Below are positions 22,787 through 31,695 of a stretch of 40,028 nt of DNA, one piece after another. The notes under the pieces are model-generated. The model made no database searches. It saw nothing but the letters and a program-made list of their open reading frames with translations, and had not been told where the DNA came from. Numbering within the stretch: the first letter of the stretch is position 1; each line of letters opens with the position of its first letter. The stretch covers positions 1-40,028 of the IMG/VR virus record IMGVR_UViG_3300043775_003011, one strand, 5' to 3'. The stretch comes from a virus. The translations under genes were made by a program, and so were the position numbers.

Positions 22787-24063
22787 TAATTATTTAGTTT
22801 AGCTTCGATTTTTTCATCAGATTGATAACCTATTAAAGAGAATTGTGATGGATCGTATTCTGAAATATCGTCTCTTTCATCAATATAATGATTGTTTTTG
22901 TCGAATTGATTAATTTTTAATTTCGGCAGAGGATGACCATATCTAGTGATTTGTTCAGCTGCAGCTGTTATATGATTATTATACAAATGAGTATCACCTA
23001 ACATACCAATCAATTCATCAGGAATCATATTTACTTCTTTTGCGATGATTTCTAATAAAAGTCCATAAGATGCAATATTAAATGGCAAACCTAATAGAGT
23101 ATCTACCGATCTTTGTGACCACATCAAAGAAATAGCTCTTTCTGGAACTACTCGAGTCTTAGAAAGTTTCTTTTCGAATTTAGCATAGAATTCCTTCTCT
23201 TCCGATCTAAATTTAGAAGCTTCCTCATAACGTAAAGCTTTAACGTTAGCACTTTTGAGAATCAAGATTCCTCTTAGTTCTTGTTTTTCTTCATTAGTTC
23301 CTAATCTTTCAACCAATTCAGATTCACTCAATTTACGAGTATAAAGTTGAAATCCAATATGACAAGGAGGAAGTACAGCTTTATCCACATCTGCAACATT
23401 CCAGGCATTAAGTAAAAGTCTTCTGGAATCTGGATTTGTTCTTAAGTCGATAATCAAATTAGCAATTTGATCGAATGATTCGGGTTTGTAAAATAAACCT
23501 TGTCGAGCATCTCTATTTTCTTCATCTAAAGCATCAGAATTAAAAAAGAAATCTTTATCGACACCTTCCCATCTTCTCCACTGCTTACCGTAAATAGGTC
23601 CTAAATCACCAAACATTGAATTAAAATCATCATTTGCAAGAATATCTCTTTCGAATTCTTCTACCGTTAATTTAACTATTTTAGGAATTGCAACTACTTC
23701 TGCAACCTTTTGTGCATTTTCGGTAGTAGGATTAGTGTATTTTTCTTGAAGGGCTTCAACCCATTTCTCATATTTCTTATAAGCGTCACCTGTCCAAATA
23801 TGGCAGTTGTTTTCTAATAAATATCGAAGATCCGTTCTACCTTGTAGGAACCACATCAGTTCAGTTACCATTGTTTTGAATGCTAACTTTTTAGTAGTTA
23901 TTGCAGGAAAGCCATCTGCCATATCGTGTCTAATCATATAGCCGAATATGCTTCGAGTTCCTACTCCGGTTCTATCACCTTTAACATTACCATGGTGCAT
24001 AATTGTTTGTAATAAGACCTTGTATTGATGGTCTAATTTGTTTGCCGAGTTTCCTATTTCCAT
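22786..24063 (-). CDS. thyA: Thymidylate synthase with large insertions
   Basis: 425 residues. GDRTGVGTRSIFGY near residue 29, LLWF-type region with MWFLQGRTDLRYL, LPPCHIGFQLY with catalytic Cys234, and RSVDTLLGLPFNIASYG are unmistakable ThyA motifs, so it makes dTMP from dUMP using methylene-tetrahydrofolate. Standard enzymes have about 264-316 residues. Here there are extra segments at about 93-150, 168-195 and 244-308, the last two charged and helical. All catalytic residues seem kept. It is unlikely to be an intein because the inserts lack splice-junction and endonuclease motifs. Confidence 0.92.
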   Translation of the reverse strand: MEIGNSANKLDHQYKVLLQTIMHHGNVKGDRTGVGTRSIFGYMIRHDMADGFPAITTKKLAFKTMVTELMWFLQGRTDLRYLLENNCHIWTGDAYKKYEKWVEALQEKYTNPTTENAQKVAEVVAIPKIVKLTVEEFERDILANDDFNSMFGDLGPIYGKQWRRWEGVDKDFFFNSDALDEENRDARQGLFYKPESFDQIANLIIDLRTNPDSRRLLLNAWNVADVDKAVLPPCHIGFQLYTRKLSESELVERLGTNEEKQELRGILILKSANVKALRYEEASKFRSEEKEFYAKFEKKLSKTRVVPERAISLMWSQRSVDTLLGLPFNIASYGLLLEIIAKEVNMIPDELIGMLGDTHLYNNHITAAAEQITRYGHPLPKLKINQFDKNNHYIDERDDISEYDPSQFSLIGYQSDEKIEAKLNN

Positions 24064-24064
24064 T

Positions 24065-24274
24065 TTATATAAATTGCAGTTGTACAGTTTTTAATTCAGT
24101 TCCTTCAGGAAATATAGAATTTCCTAAATACATTTGTATGGTTTCTATTTCTGCAGTAGGTGCAAATACCATCGGTAGACTTCCTGTCATCCAAATAACT
24201 TCATCAGTTATTGGCGAAAGATCGAAATGAACGAAATGTTGATGAGTTTCGTTCCATAAAGTTTTAAATATCAT
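24065..24274 (-). CDS. Small hypothetical protein
   Basis: 69 residues starting MIFKTLWNETHQHFVHF, with strand-like segments (DEVIWMTGSLPMVFAP). It begins at the stop of the epimerase gene and ends two bases before the thymidylate synthase gene, so it belongs to this operon. No function recognised. Confidence 0.6.
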   Translation of the reverse strand: MIFKTLWNETHQHFVHFDLSPITDEVIWMTGSLPMVFAPTAEIETIQMYLGNSIFPEGTELKTVQLQFI

Positions 24275-25152
24275 TAGCTACAATTTTTATTAACATATTC
24301 AGTTAAGTAATCCATTAAGTCATGTTCGGCTCTCCAACCTAAAGCTTTTTGAGTTTGTTCCCAATCACAAAGAGTAGATTGACCTTCATTCTTTCTTAAA
24401 GGAGTATGAATCCATTTGCCACCTTCCATTGAACAAAGTTTCTTAGCGATATCAATGATTTTAATAGGTTTACCTCTACCTAAATCAAAATTCACACCTA
24501 AACCTTCAACCTTAGACGCAGCAATAAGTCCTTTACAAATATCTTCAACATGAGTAAAATCTCTAGATTGTTCACCATCACCTACAACTGTAATGTCCTC
24601 ACCATTTTTCCATTGTCTAGAAAATTTAGCAACAACAGTAGCCCATTCACCTTCACGAGGTTCTCTAGGACCATAAACATTATAGAACGTACACATTGTC
24701 ATGTTTAATCCAAAACATTGTGCATAAGTTTTAATAATTCCTTCTCCTGCTACTTTTGAGTAAGTATATGGAGTTAAATAAGGAGTTCCATGATTTTTCG
24801 ATGAGGTAGTTGCGTAGACTAAAGATTTACATTCACTTAATCTAGCTAATTCACAGACTGCAGCAGTGCCTAAAGTATTAGATTCAAAATAATCAAAAGG
24901 CCTTTCAAAAGATGGTTGTATACGAGCTTCAGCTGCTAAATGAAATATTTTATCAAATTTCTTATCTCCATAATGTTTAATTACATTTTGAACATCACCT
25001 AAGATATACTCGGCAAATTGATTTTGATATTTTAAAGATGCAGATTCGGATGATAAATTATCAATACCATAGACTTCGTGTCCTTGTGACACTAGCATAT
25101 CTACTAAATTTGAACCCACAAACCCTAATGAACCAGTTACTAAAATCTTCAT
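24274..25152 (-). CDS. NAD-dependent sugar-nucleotide epimerase/dehydratase (extended SDR)
   Basis: 292 residues. ILVTGSLGFVGSNLVDML is the GxxGxxG nucleotide-binding motif; YTYSKVAGE gives the catalytic Y-x3-K, and YNVYGPREP plus DFTHVEDICKGL are typical of UDP-glucose 4-epimerase-like enzymes. It likely acts on UDP-sugars, perhaps together with the dehydrogenase at 21250. A CATATAATA box lies 18 bases before the start. Confidence 0.88.
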   Translation of the reverse strand: MKILVTGSLGFVGSNLVDMLVSQGHEVYGIDNLSSESASLKYQNQFAEYILGDVQNVIKHYGDKKFDKIFHLAAEARIQPSFERPFDYFESNTLGTAAVCELARLSECKSLVYATTSSKNHGTPYLTPYTYSKVAGEGIIKTYAQCFGLNMTMCTFYNVYGPREPREGEWATVVAKFSRQWKNGEDITVVGDGEQSRDFTHVEDICKGLIAASKVEGLGVNFDLGRGKPIKIIDIAKKLCSMEGGKWIHTPLRKNEGQSTLCDWEQTQKALGWRAEHDLMDYLTEYVNKNCS

Positions 25153-25169
25153 ACTTATTTTTTAATAAT

Positions 25170-25178
25170 TATTATATG
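25170..25178 (-). promoter_or_regulatory. CATATAATA box
   Basis: Minus strand CATATAATA, 18 bases upstream of the ATG at 25152. The identical 9-mer is found near the starts at 16095, 26305 and 38034. It could be a phage promoter class; such AT-rich words also occur by chance. Confidence 0.4.
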
Positions 25179-25208
25179 CAGGTTTTATAATAAGAATTCA
25201 ATACAACA

Positions 25209-25233
25209 AAAGGCTAAATAAAATTTAGCCTTT
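25209..25233 (-). terminator. Rho-independent terminator
   Basis: Perfect 10-bp stem (arms 25209-25218 and 25224-25233, core GGCTAAA) with a 5-base loop, followed on the minus strand by TTTTGTTG. It lies just after the stop of the gene at 25245 and before the epimerase promoter, thus ending the upstream transcription unit. Confidence 0.8.
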
Positions 25234-25244
25234 GTGATTGTAGA

Positions 25245-25526
25245 TTACTTAGAAAGTTGTTCAATTTCCTTATCGATAGCAGATTGTCGATTAACATCAA
25301 GGATTTTTCTATCTGTAGATTGTATCATTCGCTTTTCAGTTTTAAGTCCTTCGATTTGTAAATCTTTTTTGGTAACTGATTGGTCAACCTTTTCGGTTAA
25401 TTTATCAAGTCTTTTGTTGATGCTCTTAACATCACCAGATCCACAAGTGTTAAGGAAAATTAAAACAAGAAGAATCGTTGCAATTTTGTTAAAATGAAGA
25501 TTCAAAAAGTTTGTTATTTTATTCAT
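25245..25526 (-). CDS. Small membrane-anchored or lipoprotein-like coiled-coil protein
   Basis: 93 residues. A hydrophobic stretch (IATILLVLIFLNTC, residues 15-28) is followed by CGSGD, compatible with a lipoprotein Cys and the acidic export tag of Bacteroidota lipoproteins, although the lipobox LNTC is imperfect. The rest is a charged coiled coil (INKRLDKLTEKVDQSVTKKD). This architecture is seen in spanin-type lysis proteins, but it could be any small periplasmic coiled coil. It is followed by a terminator. Confidence 0.7.
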   Translation of the reverse strand: MNKITNFLNLHFNKIATILLVLIFLNTCGSGDVKSINKRLDKLTEKVDQSVTKKDLQIEGLKTEKRMIQSTDRKILDVNRQSAIDKEIEQLSK

Positions 25527-25762
25527 GACATTTTCTTGTTTTTTGGTTTGATTGTAGTAGATGGTCTAGGAGTTTGCTGAGATTTCTTAGCATCATAGTA
25601 ATCATCGGTATAGCATTCACATGGAAGTCTAGAAGAACCACATTTTGGGCAAGCTAGAGGCTCAGCCGGTGAATCCGGCTTTGGAGCTTCTATCTCTTCG
25701 ATATCTTTATCTGATGGTTTTTTCTTTTCTAATATGAATTGGAAGAATTTCTTAAATGACAT
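25523..25762 (-). CDS. Small zinc-ribbon-like protein
   Basis: 79 residues. Helical start (FKKFFQFILEKKK), an acidic Pro-rich linker, then ACPKCGSSRLPCECY: a C-x2-C knuckle with two further Cys, enough to bind a zinc ion. The end is basic (KPKNKKMS). It overlaps the next gene by 4 bases. Function unknown. Confidence 0.65.
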   Translation of the reverse strand: MSFKKFFQFILEKKKPSDKDIEEIEAPKPDSPAEPLACPKCGSSRLPCECYTDDYYDAKKSQQTPRPSTTIKPKNKKMS

Positions 25763-25780
25763 GGTGTCGTTTTAAGTTAT

Positions 25781-26305
25781 TTATCTTCCTTGTTGAAGTG
25801 CTTGTTCTCTTTGTGCAGCTTCTACTAAATTTTCAACAGTGATTCCTTGCTCAGCAGCAACTAATTCAAGAGAAAGATCTCTTAAAGTTTGTCTATCGTC
25901 ATTGATTTCTTTCATAGGAAGTGCAAATTGATCGCAGATTCTTCTGAACATTTTAGCGTTTTCAACACCTTTTCCTGGATAGTTTTTTAAGAAGTGGAAA
26001 ATTGCTTCTACGATTTCTACCGCAGTATTACCATTTAATGCTCCATCAACTACAATTCCTTGCAATTTTTCGTAAGTTTCCGAAATTGCATAAGATTCGT
26101 ATCCTTTCCATTCAACTGTTTCGTAAAAATTTTCAAACAAGTATTTTGTTTCTTCTACAGATAAAAGAACTGAATAATTTTTAGTCTCCAGTAATTGACG
26201 GATTGTATCAAATTTTTCTTGAGCTTCGGCAACTCTTTTTGGATCGATTTGACCATTTTGATTAGGTCCTTGTTCTTGGACTTCGTCGGCTTTAATTACT
26301 TTCAT
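25781..26305 (-). CDS. Hypothetical helical protein
   Basis: 174 residues, acidic and almost wholly alpha-helical (DPKRVAEAQEKFDTIRQLLE, ELVAAEQGITVENLVEAAQREQALQQGR). No leader, no enzyme motif. A CATATAATA box is 21 bases upstream. It may be a scaffold or assembly protein by composition; that is only a guess. Confidence 0.7.
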   Translation of the reverse strand: MKVIKADEVQEQGPNQNGQIDPKRVAEAQEKFDTIRQLLETKNYSVLLSVEETKYLFENFYETVEWKGYESYAISETYEKLQGIVVDGALNGNTAVEIVEAIFHFLKNYPGKGVENAKMFRRICDQFALPMKEINDDRQTLRDLSLELVAAEQGITVENLVEAAQREQALQQGR

Positions 26306-26325
26306 ATTTTAGTTTTTGTTTTGGT

Positions 26326-26334
26326 TATTATATG
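26326..26334 (-). promoter_or_regulatory. CATATAATA box
   Basis: Minus strand CATATAATA, 21 bases upstream of the ATG at 26305, in the short gap that separates the glycan operon from this gene. Confidence 0.4.
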
Positions 26335-26354
26335 CACTTTGTGCAATTTAGTTT

Positions 26355-27077
26355 TTATTGAGGTCCATTATTATTTAACCATTTCTTCTGGAATATTTCG
26401 GTTTGTGCATTAGTTATTTGATGTTGCTGTTCAGAAGTCAAAGTTTTACCAGTTTTACCTAAATTTCCGTCATGATGATTTACTATTGAATCTGCAACTA
26501 AACAATGTGCAATTCTATTTTTTTGTAATTCCATCGAGTAATCATTATCACAGAACCAAAAAGTAAATTGTTCATCTAATTCACCTAAGATATCGTAGAT
26601 TTTTCGTTGTTGAAAAATACACCATCCTGCTAATTCACCTCTCACTCGATAACCTTCAAATACATTTCCTGCATTAGGTGTATTATCGCCTTGAGTTTGA
26701 GGACACCAAGGAGAAGCAGAAAGAAATCTAGGATGAGCATCCATTACTTCGATTATCTTAGAAGCCCAACCTTTTTCATAAGTCAAATCTGAGTTACATA
26801 AAACTACGTAAGGTGAATTACCTGCTCTTCTGCCGATATTCAAGTATCGATGATATCCGAAAGGAACTTCAGGGTGTATTGTAGTTGTAGTATGTCTTCT
26901 GAATGTTTGATTTAATTGGTCGTAATTCACTTTCGGATTAGATTCAATTACATAAGCATGAAAAGTTACATCCTCTGAAGATTCTGAATCAAAAAGAGAA
27001 TCTAAACCTTGATGAGTTACTTCTAGAAGAGCATCATCCTTTGCCCAGCTAATTATTATTACGTCTATGTGCTTCAT
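26355..27077 (-). CDS. Family 2 (GT-A) glycosyltransferase
   Basis: 240 residues. MKHIDVIIISWAKDDALLEVT begins the GT-A fold, VVLCNSDLTYEKGW supplies the D-x-D-like NSDL metal site, and the WCIFQQRKIYDILGELDEQFTFWFCDNDYS block matches rhamnosyltransferase-type family 2 enzymes. The leader-like first residues MKHI do not continue into the NE-site pattern. Last gene of the glycan operon. Donor and acceptor unknown. Confidence 0.85.
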   Translation of the reverse strand: MKHIDVIIISWAKDDALLEVTHQGLDSLFDSESSEDVTFHAYVIESNPKVNYDQLNQTFRRHTTTTIHPEVPFGYHRYLNIGRRAGNSPYVVLCNSDLTYEKGWASKIIEVMDAHPRFLSASPWCPQTQGDNTPNAGNVFEGYRVRGELAGWCIFQQRKIYDILGELDEQFTFWFCDNDYSMELQKNRIAHCLVADSIVNHHDGNLGKTGKTLTSEQQHQITNAQTEIFQKKWLNNNGPQ

Positions 27078-27081
27078 TTTA

Positions 27082-27816
27082 TTATTTTATTGTTACTTTG
27101 AAATCTGATGCTCTACTCCCTAATTGATCAGCAAAAACACCTTTACATTGTCCATAAAAACTATTAGGATAACATGGACCGACTGCATTATACATACTTT
27201 GATATATGCTAGCATCTAAATTTCTAGTTTGTGGAAAAGGAAACCAAACATTTCTATCTTTAAAGTAAAAAGTCCTAAATGAAACCTGTGAAGCATCGCA
27301 TCGACAAAAAGGATTAAGAGGTTGATTATTTCGATTTAAATCGTCAGTGGACCCTGCTGGACCTCGTTTGTTAGCGTAATCATCTTCAGCTTTGGTATAA
27401 TCTTCTATTTCTGGATTGTAATATTTAACTTTACTATACGACCAAGCATAAGGATTAGATTGATAAAATTTATTTAGATTTTCTAGATAATCAGGTAATA
27501 AAGCATCATCATCGCATAACATAATTACAATTTCTGCGTCACTCTCTTTAATAGCTAAGTTTGCATAATTACCGAATATACTACCTCCTTTAATTTGTTT
27601 TTCTTCGTCTGAGATTCCTATATTGTATTGCTTAACTTTTGTTTTATCTTTCAAATCTGTTAGTAGATGATCGCTAGTAGATTCTCCGGAATCATTGATA
27701 AAAGCTATCTCGTAATTTTTATAGGTTGAGTTTTCGATACTTTTTAGAGCATTAATCTTAACCATTTCTGGTCGATCATAATAAAAAAGCAATATTAGTA
27801 CTTTTAAGTCTTTCAT
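27082..27816 (-). CDS. Family 2 (GT-A) glycosyltransferase
   Basis: 244 residues. LKVLILLFYYDRPEMVKINALKSI and FINDSGESTSD give the N-terminal nucleotide-binding half, and IVIMLCDDDALLPDYL carries the D-x-D (CDDD). The C-terminal part is variable and aromatic. It overlaps the upstream epimerase gene by 4 bases. Donor and acceptor not known. Confidence 0.82.
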   Translation of the reverse strand: MKDLKVLILLFYYDRPEMVKINALKSIENSTYKNYEIAFINDSGESTSDHLLTDLKDKTKVKQYNIGISDEEKQIKGGSIFGNYANLAIKESDAEIVIMLCDDDALLPDYLENLNKFYQSNPYAWSYSKVKYYNPEIEDYTKAEDDYANKRGPAGSTDDLNRNNQPLNPFCRCDASQVSFRTFYFKDRNVWFPFPQTRNLDASIYQSMYNAVGPCYPNSFYGQCKGVFADQLGSRASDFKVTIK

Positions 27817-28553
27817 CGTATATTAATTTTGTATTCTTTTAGTTCTTTGATAACTTCTTGTTTTTTTTGTATGTAGCCATCTGAGAAATATAGACTTCGA
27901 TTATTATATGCAATTCGTTTTTCAGAGTTTCCTATGTTATTGAATTCCGGAAAAACTGATTCTATAAGTTCTTTATTAGATATAGGTTCAGTAAAAAAAT
28001 TTATTTCGTGTATATCTTCTGGAATTTTGGTTATATCTTTCCAAAGATTTTCTACGTTATACCACTGAAATTCGTCAAATAAATTTATTTTATCTATATG
28101 ATTGTTATTACATAAATCGAAAATAATGTTCTTTTTAAGTCCTTTACCAAACATTCCGGGAAGTCGTATGATTTTAATATTCTTAAAATGGTTGGTTGCA
28201 AATTCTTCTAGAGTTCTTCGGTTTTTCCCGTAACCGCTTGTTTTTTCGTAATTAGAAATTCCTTCATGTTGATTTTCTGACGAAGAATAAACATCTATTG
28301 TTGATATGAGAATAAATTTTTTAGAGTTTATCCTTTTTAAATGTTCTATTAAATTCTTTATGTTTTGTTCATCTTCTTCAGGATGTAGATTTGCATACCA
28401 TTTGATTGCAGGAGCTGCGCTACAAACAACTAAATCAAAATCTCCTTTAATTTCATTTATATTTTGCGTATTGTAGAATTCATTAAATTCTAATTGAGTT
28501 TTTAAATTGCTACCTATAAATCCAGTATAGCCAATTAAGCATTTCCTATCCAT
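27813..28553 (-). CDS. SDR-family sugar-nucleotide reductase/epimerase
   Basis: 246 residues. LIGYTGFIGSNLKTQL is a GxxGxxG motif; ILISTIDVYSS supplies the Ser/Thr region and SGYGKNRRTLEEF the catalytic Y-x3-R/K position (here Y-G-K-N-R, so the lysine is shifted or absent). Resembles dTDP-4-dehydrorhamnose reductase-type enzymes. The active-site deviation makes the reaction uncertain. It overlaps both neighbours in the operon. Confidence 0.75.
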   Translation of the reverse strand: MDRKCLIGYTGFIGSNLKTQLEFNEFYNTQNINEIKGDFDLVVCSAAPAIKWYANLHPEEDEQNIKNLIEHLKRINSKKFILISTIDVYSSSENQHEGISNYEKTSGYGKNRRTLEEFATNHFKNIKIIRLPGMFGKGLKKNIIFDLCNNNHIDKINLFDEFQWYNVENLWKDITKIPEDIHEINFFTEPISNKELIESVFPEFNNIGNSEKRIAYNNRSLYFSDGYIQKKQEVIKELKEYKINIR

Positions 28554-29578
28554 TTGTTTACGTATTTTTCTAATTCAAAAATCTCAAGAATTTTACCTGA
28601 GAATGTGTTCATTATTCGATTATCTATTGAGACGTGTAGGTCTCTATTGGCACTGTTTGATAAAGTTTTTGTTTTTATAGAAGTAAAGAATCTCTTATAT
28701 ACGAAATCATTGTTGAAATTAGGATAGTATTTATTGACACTTTCTTCTATAAGTTTTTTATTATCTTCAATATCCGAAGATTCTAATTTTTCTATATAGG
28801 ATTCGCATTCTTTAGCTGAAGTAAATACTTTCATAGGAGTGTATTTAACATGAGTTAACGTAAAACATTTTTCTTCGTCTACTATGGGGTATATAGAAAA
28901 GAATTCTCCATCAACTAAAGTTAGAGAAGAATTACTTAATTTCGAATTAAGTAAATTATAAACTAATGTTAAGCAAGCTTCGTAATTAACATCGATTCCT
29001 TCGATTGGATTAAAATGATTATATGTACAATTTATACAATAATCATATTTTTCGCCATTTACCAAGACTCCGTCTTCTTGATTTTCTAAAAGAATTACTT
29101 CGGTGTTAAATCTGATTTCGTCTTTACTAAAATAATTAAGGAAGAATTCCCTAATAGAATTTGTATTTAGTGCCATTTCGTCACATAATATACATCCTTC
29201 AATTTTTCGTAAATTATAAGTTTGTGGTGTATCAGTTTCCCTAAAAGGAATTTGATCGAATTCGAATATGCTTTTATAAGTTTTAAAATCTAATAGAGAA
29301 TCTTCATCAATAACACAATAATAATTTTCTTTAATAGGTTCAGCTAGAGTAGGATATTCGTTTAAAAAACGATAATAATTATTAAAGTTTTTGATTCTCG
29401 TAGAATAATTCCTAGAATAATGAAACCCTAAATGTAATCGATATTGATTTTTACCACTAGAAGCAGAAAATAATTTATTAGATTTCTCAAATATTGTTAC
29501 TTCGTTTCCTTGGTCCTTAAGAAATTTACCAATATGTAAGCCGAACCAACCAGCTCCTATTATAGATATTTTACTCAT
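28535..29578 (-). CDS. FAD-dependent oxidoreductase (DAO-like)
   Basis: 347 residues. ISIIGAGWFGLHIGKFLKDQGNEVTIFEK is a textbook dinucleotide-binding fold (GxGxxG, then Glu at the end of strand 2). A small FAD enzyme in a glycan operon recalls UDP-galactopyranose mutase-like or amino-sugar oxidoreductases, but I see no mutase-specific motif. Position suggests action on a sugar intermediate. Confidence 0.78.
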   Translation of the reverse strand: MSKISIIGAGWFGLHIGKFLKDQGNEVTIFEKSNKLFSASSGKNQYRLHLGFHYSRNYSTRIKNFNNYYRFLNEYPTLAEPIKENYYCVIDEDSLLDFKTYKSIFEFDQIPFRETDTPQTYNLRKIEGCILCDEMALNTNSIREFFLNYFSKDEIRFNTEVILLENQEDGVLVNGEKYDYCINCTYNHFNPIEGIDVNYEACLTLVYNLLNSKLSNSSLTLVDGEFFSIYPIVDEEKCFTLTHVKYTPMKVFTSAKECESYIEKLESSDIEDNKKLIEESVNKYYPNFNNDFVYKRFFTSIKTKTLSNSANRDLHVSIDNRIMNTFSGKILEIFELEKYVNKWIGNA

Positions 29579-30375
29579 AAATAATACTCTCTGCAGAATT
29601 TAATGGATTCTAACAATTCCATTTCATCTATTTTTTTATCTTTAGTAGTTAGCTTTTCTATGCTAATAGATTCAATTTTACTCTGCTTAAAAAGATTAGA
29701 ATATATTAAATGATTCGATTTAGGATCAGTAAAACCTTTTAATTGAGGTTCGCTAATATGGAAATGTTTTACATTCTCGTTTAATATATTCAATTCATTA
29801 TCATCTTCCAAGAACATATTAGCAGTATCTAAATGCAACTTAATATTGTTCTTATTTATTAAATTGATGATATTTAACCCTTCGTTAGAATTGGTTATAA
29901 AATTACAATTATAGATTTTTGAATTAGGTTCTATACAAATTACCGTATTAGGAGATATATTATTAGCTAATTCACTCAATTCAATAAAGAATTTAACGAA
30001 CAAATTACTTGATTCTTCTATTGACATTCCTACCGGTATTCTCCTATTAAAAGGTGAACCAAATACTATTCTTTTTATATCTAATTCTTTACATATGAAA
30101 AGTACAACATTTTCAAAATGTCTTAATAATATTTCAGGATTTTCAAATATATTATCGGGAATTCCAAATAATACTGCTTGCATAGAATAAGGCGTCAAAT
30201 CAAAATATCTTAATTTATTCTTATAATCGATTAAATCATCTTTTGATATTTCCCAGGAGTTTTTAATTTTAAAAGGAGCTATCTCTAGATATCTTATATC
30301 ATTATTTTTTAGAAGAGCAAGAAAATAATCCTCATCTTCAAACATCCACGCTATGTTACTTACACCTAATATCAT
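29575..30375 (-). CDS. Xylose-isomerase-like TIM-barrel protein
   Basis: 266 residues. Motifs IRYLEIAPF, KRIVFGSP, VICIEPNS, IKLHLDTANM and VKHFHISEP match the sugar phosphate isomerase/epimerase (AP endonuclease 2-like) TIM barrel, with His, Glu and Asp residues at the usual metal positions. Likely isomerises a sugar derivative used by the operon, although the substrate is not identifiable. Starts overlap by 4 bases. Confidence 0.8.
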   Translation of the reverse strand: MILGVSNIAWMFEDEDYFLALLKNNDIRYLEIAPFKIKNSWEISKDDLIDYKNKLRYFDLTPYSMQAVLFGIPDNIFENPEILLRHFENVVLFICKELDIKRIVFGSPFNRRIPVGMSIEESSNLFVKFFIELSELANNISPNTVICIEPNSKIYNCNFITNSNEGLNIINLINKNNIKLHLDTANMFLEDDNELNILNENVKHFHISEPQLKGFTDPKSNHLIYSNLFKQSKIESISIEKLTTKDKKIDEMELLESIKFCREYYL

Positions 30376-31193
30376 TCCATCATATTAACAAAATGTTCTA
30401 TATCTTTAGATAAATCTCGAGCATTAGCTTGCCATTCTTTCATCCATCGAGTGTGCTCGGCAGAATCTAGAAAATGTTCAAATCCTAACATTTTTTGTTC
30501 GTCTTCTGGATCTAAATTATTTTTAAGATTCGTTATTCGATTCAACATTTCAACATTCCAAGGGCAAAATCGATAATATACAATGATAAAATCTTTAGAA
30601 GATCTTTCATATTCAGAAAAATGCCTTCCCATAGGATATGTTATATTATCATGATTATGAAGAAGTCTCTGTCTTCTAGTTACCCAACCTCTATTCCAAG
30701 GATGAATGTGATGGTCCCATCTTCGATTATGTGTTATTTCATTATTACTATAATGAATTGGGTCATCATAATGAATTCCATAAGTTTTTTGCTTGAATAA
30801 ATCAATACTTGGATTAGGATAAGTACCTTCGGTTTCTGGATGCTCGATCATTTGAAAAGCTGGAACTAAAATTTCTTGATTACCGTCTAATATTGTATCT
30901 AGTTTTTTATAATTTCCAACCAAAAATTCAGTAGTACTCAATACCATTTTCCATCCTGGATTTTTACTTTCGATTTCTTCGATTTCTCGATCCATTATCA
31001 ATGCTCCCATCCTTTGATTTTTACTCGGTACAACTTCCCAAGTAGGACAAATCTCTTTTATGATTTCGATTGATCGATCAGTCGAATTATAATCGATTAT
31101 AATGCCGTGATCGAAATATTTTTTGTGATGATTCAACCAAAAAGGAAGGAGATATTCTTCATTCCAAATATGTGAGATTATCGTTTTTTTCAT
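30372..31193 (-). CDS. Glycosyltransferase-like protein (GT2/GT92-type)
   Basis: 273 residues. TIISHIWNEEYLLPFWLNHHKKYFDHGIIIDYNSTDRS is the N-terminal pattern of the Glyco_tranf_2_4 / GT92-like group, which use a metal-bound nucleotide sugar. The middle has many His and Trp (NRRWDHHIHPWNRGW). It overlaps the TIM-barrel gene by 4 bases. Confidence 0.8.
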   Translation of the reverse strand: MKKTIISHIWNEEYLLPFWLNHHKKYFDHGIIIDYNSTDRSIEIIKEICPTWEVVPSKNQRMGALIMDREIEEIESKNPGWKMVLSTTEFLVGNYKKLDTILDGNQEILVPAFQMIEHPETEGTYPNPSIDLFKQKTYGIHYDDPIHYSNNEITHNRRWDHHIHPWNRGWVTRRQRLLHNHDNITYPMGRHFSEYERSSKDFIIVYYRFCPWNVEMLNRITNLKNNLDPEDEQKMLGFEHFLDSAEHTRWMKEWQANARDLSKDIEHFVNMME

Positions 31194-31199
31194 GATTCT

Positions 31200-31694
31200 T
31201 TAATTTAAAAATTCAGTTTTTAAGATTGACATTATCTTTGAATCTACGTATTTTCCATCTTTTAATACGTCTTCTCTTTTTATTCCTTCTAAAACAAAAC
31301 CTAGTTTATTGTATAAATGAATTGCTCTTTCGTTTGTCGAGAGAACTTCTAAAGAAACTTTATGAAAATTCATTTCATTAAATAAAATTTCTAAAAATAT
31401 TTTATATGCAGCATATCCAATTCCTTTGCCGGTAAATGAAGGATCGATATCACATCCAATATAAATATTATTGTTTTCTTTGCTAAGATTAGAAGTTCTA
31501 AAATATCCAATCTCTTGACCTTTATACCTTATAATATAGAATTCGGGTTTAGTTTTATTAAACCATTCAACAGACTCTTCGTTAGTAAATGTTCTAGAAT
31601 CATGGAGATATTTTTTAGCATACCCATTTCGTATTAAATTAACGAAAGGGACATCTTCTTCTTTCATTAATCTGACATCTATTTCTAGAATCAT
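31200..31694 (-). CDS. GNAT-family N-acetyltransferase
   Basis: 164 residues from the ATG at 31694, right after the aminotransferase stop; the longer frame overlaps that gene. IYIGCDIDPSFTGKGIGYAAYKIFLEIL carries the acetyl-CoA pyrophosphate-binding loop (here FTGKGIG) and VLSTNERAIHLYNKLGFVLEG is the second conserved block of RimJ/RimL-like GNATs. Next to a DegT aminotransferase, N-acylation of an amino sugar is the likely step. Confidence 0.85.
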   Translation of the reverse strand: MILEIDVRLMKEEDVPFVNLIRNGYAKKYLHDSRTFTNEESVEWFNKTKPEFYIIRYKGQEIGYFRTSNLSKENNNIYIGCDIDPSFTGKGIGYAAYKIFLEILFNEMNFHKVSLEVLSTNERAIHLYNKLGFVLEGIKREDVLKDGKYVDSKIMSILKTEFLN

Positions 31695-31695
31695 A

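Noticed and set aside
22786-24063. Intein or intron in the thymidylate synthase gene
   Set aside because: The extra segments stay in frame and lack Cys/Ser splice junctions, HNH or LAGLIDADG motifs; one continuous protein fits better.
26355-27077. MKHIDVII... as another capsid leader
   Set aside because: Only the first four residues agree; there is no F-x-x-F or N-E site, and the segment is the first strand of a GT-A fold.
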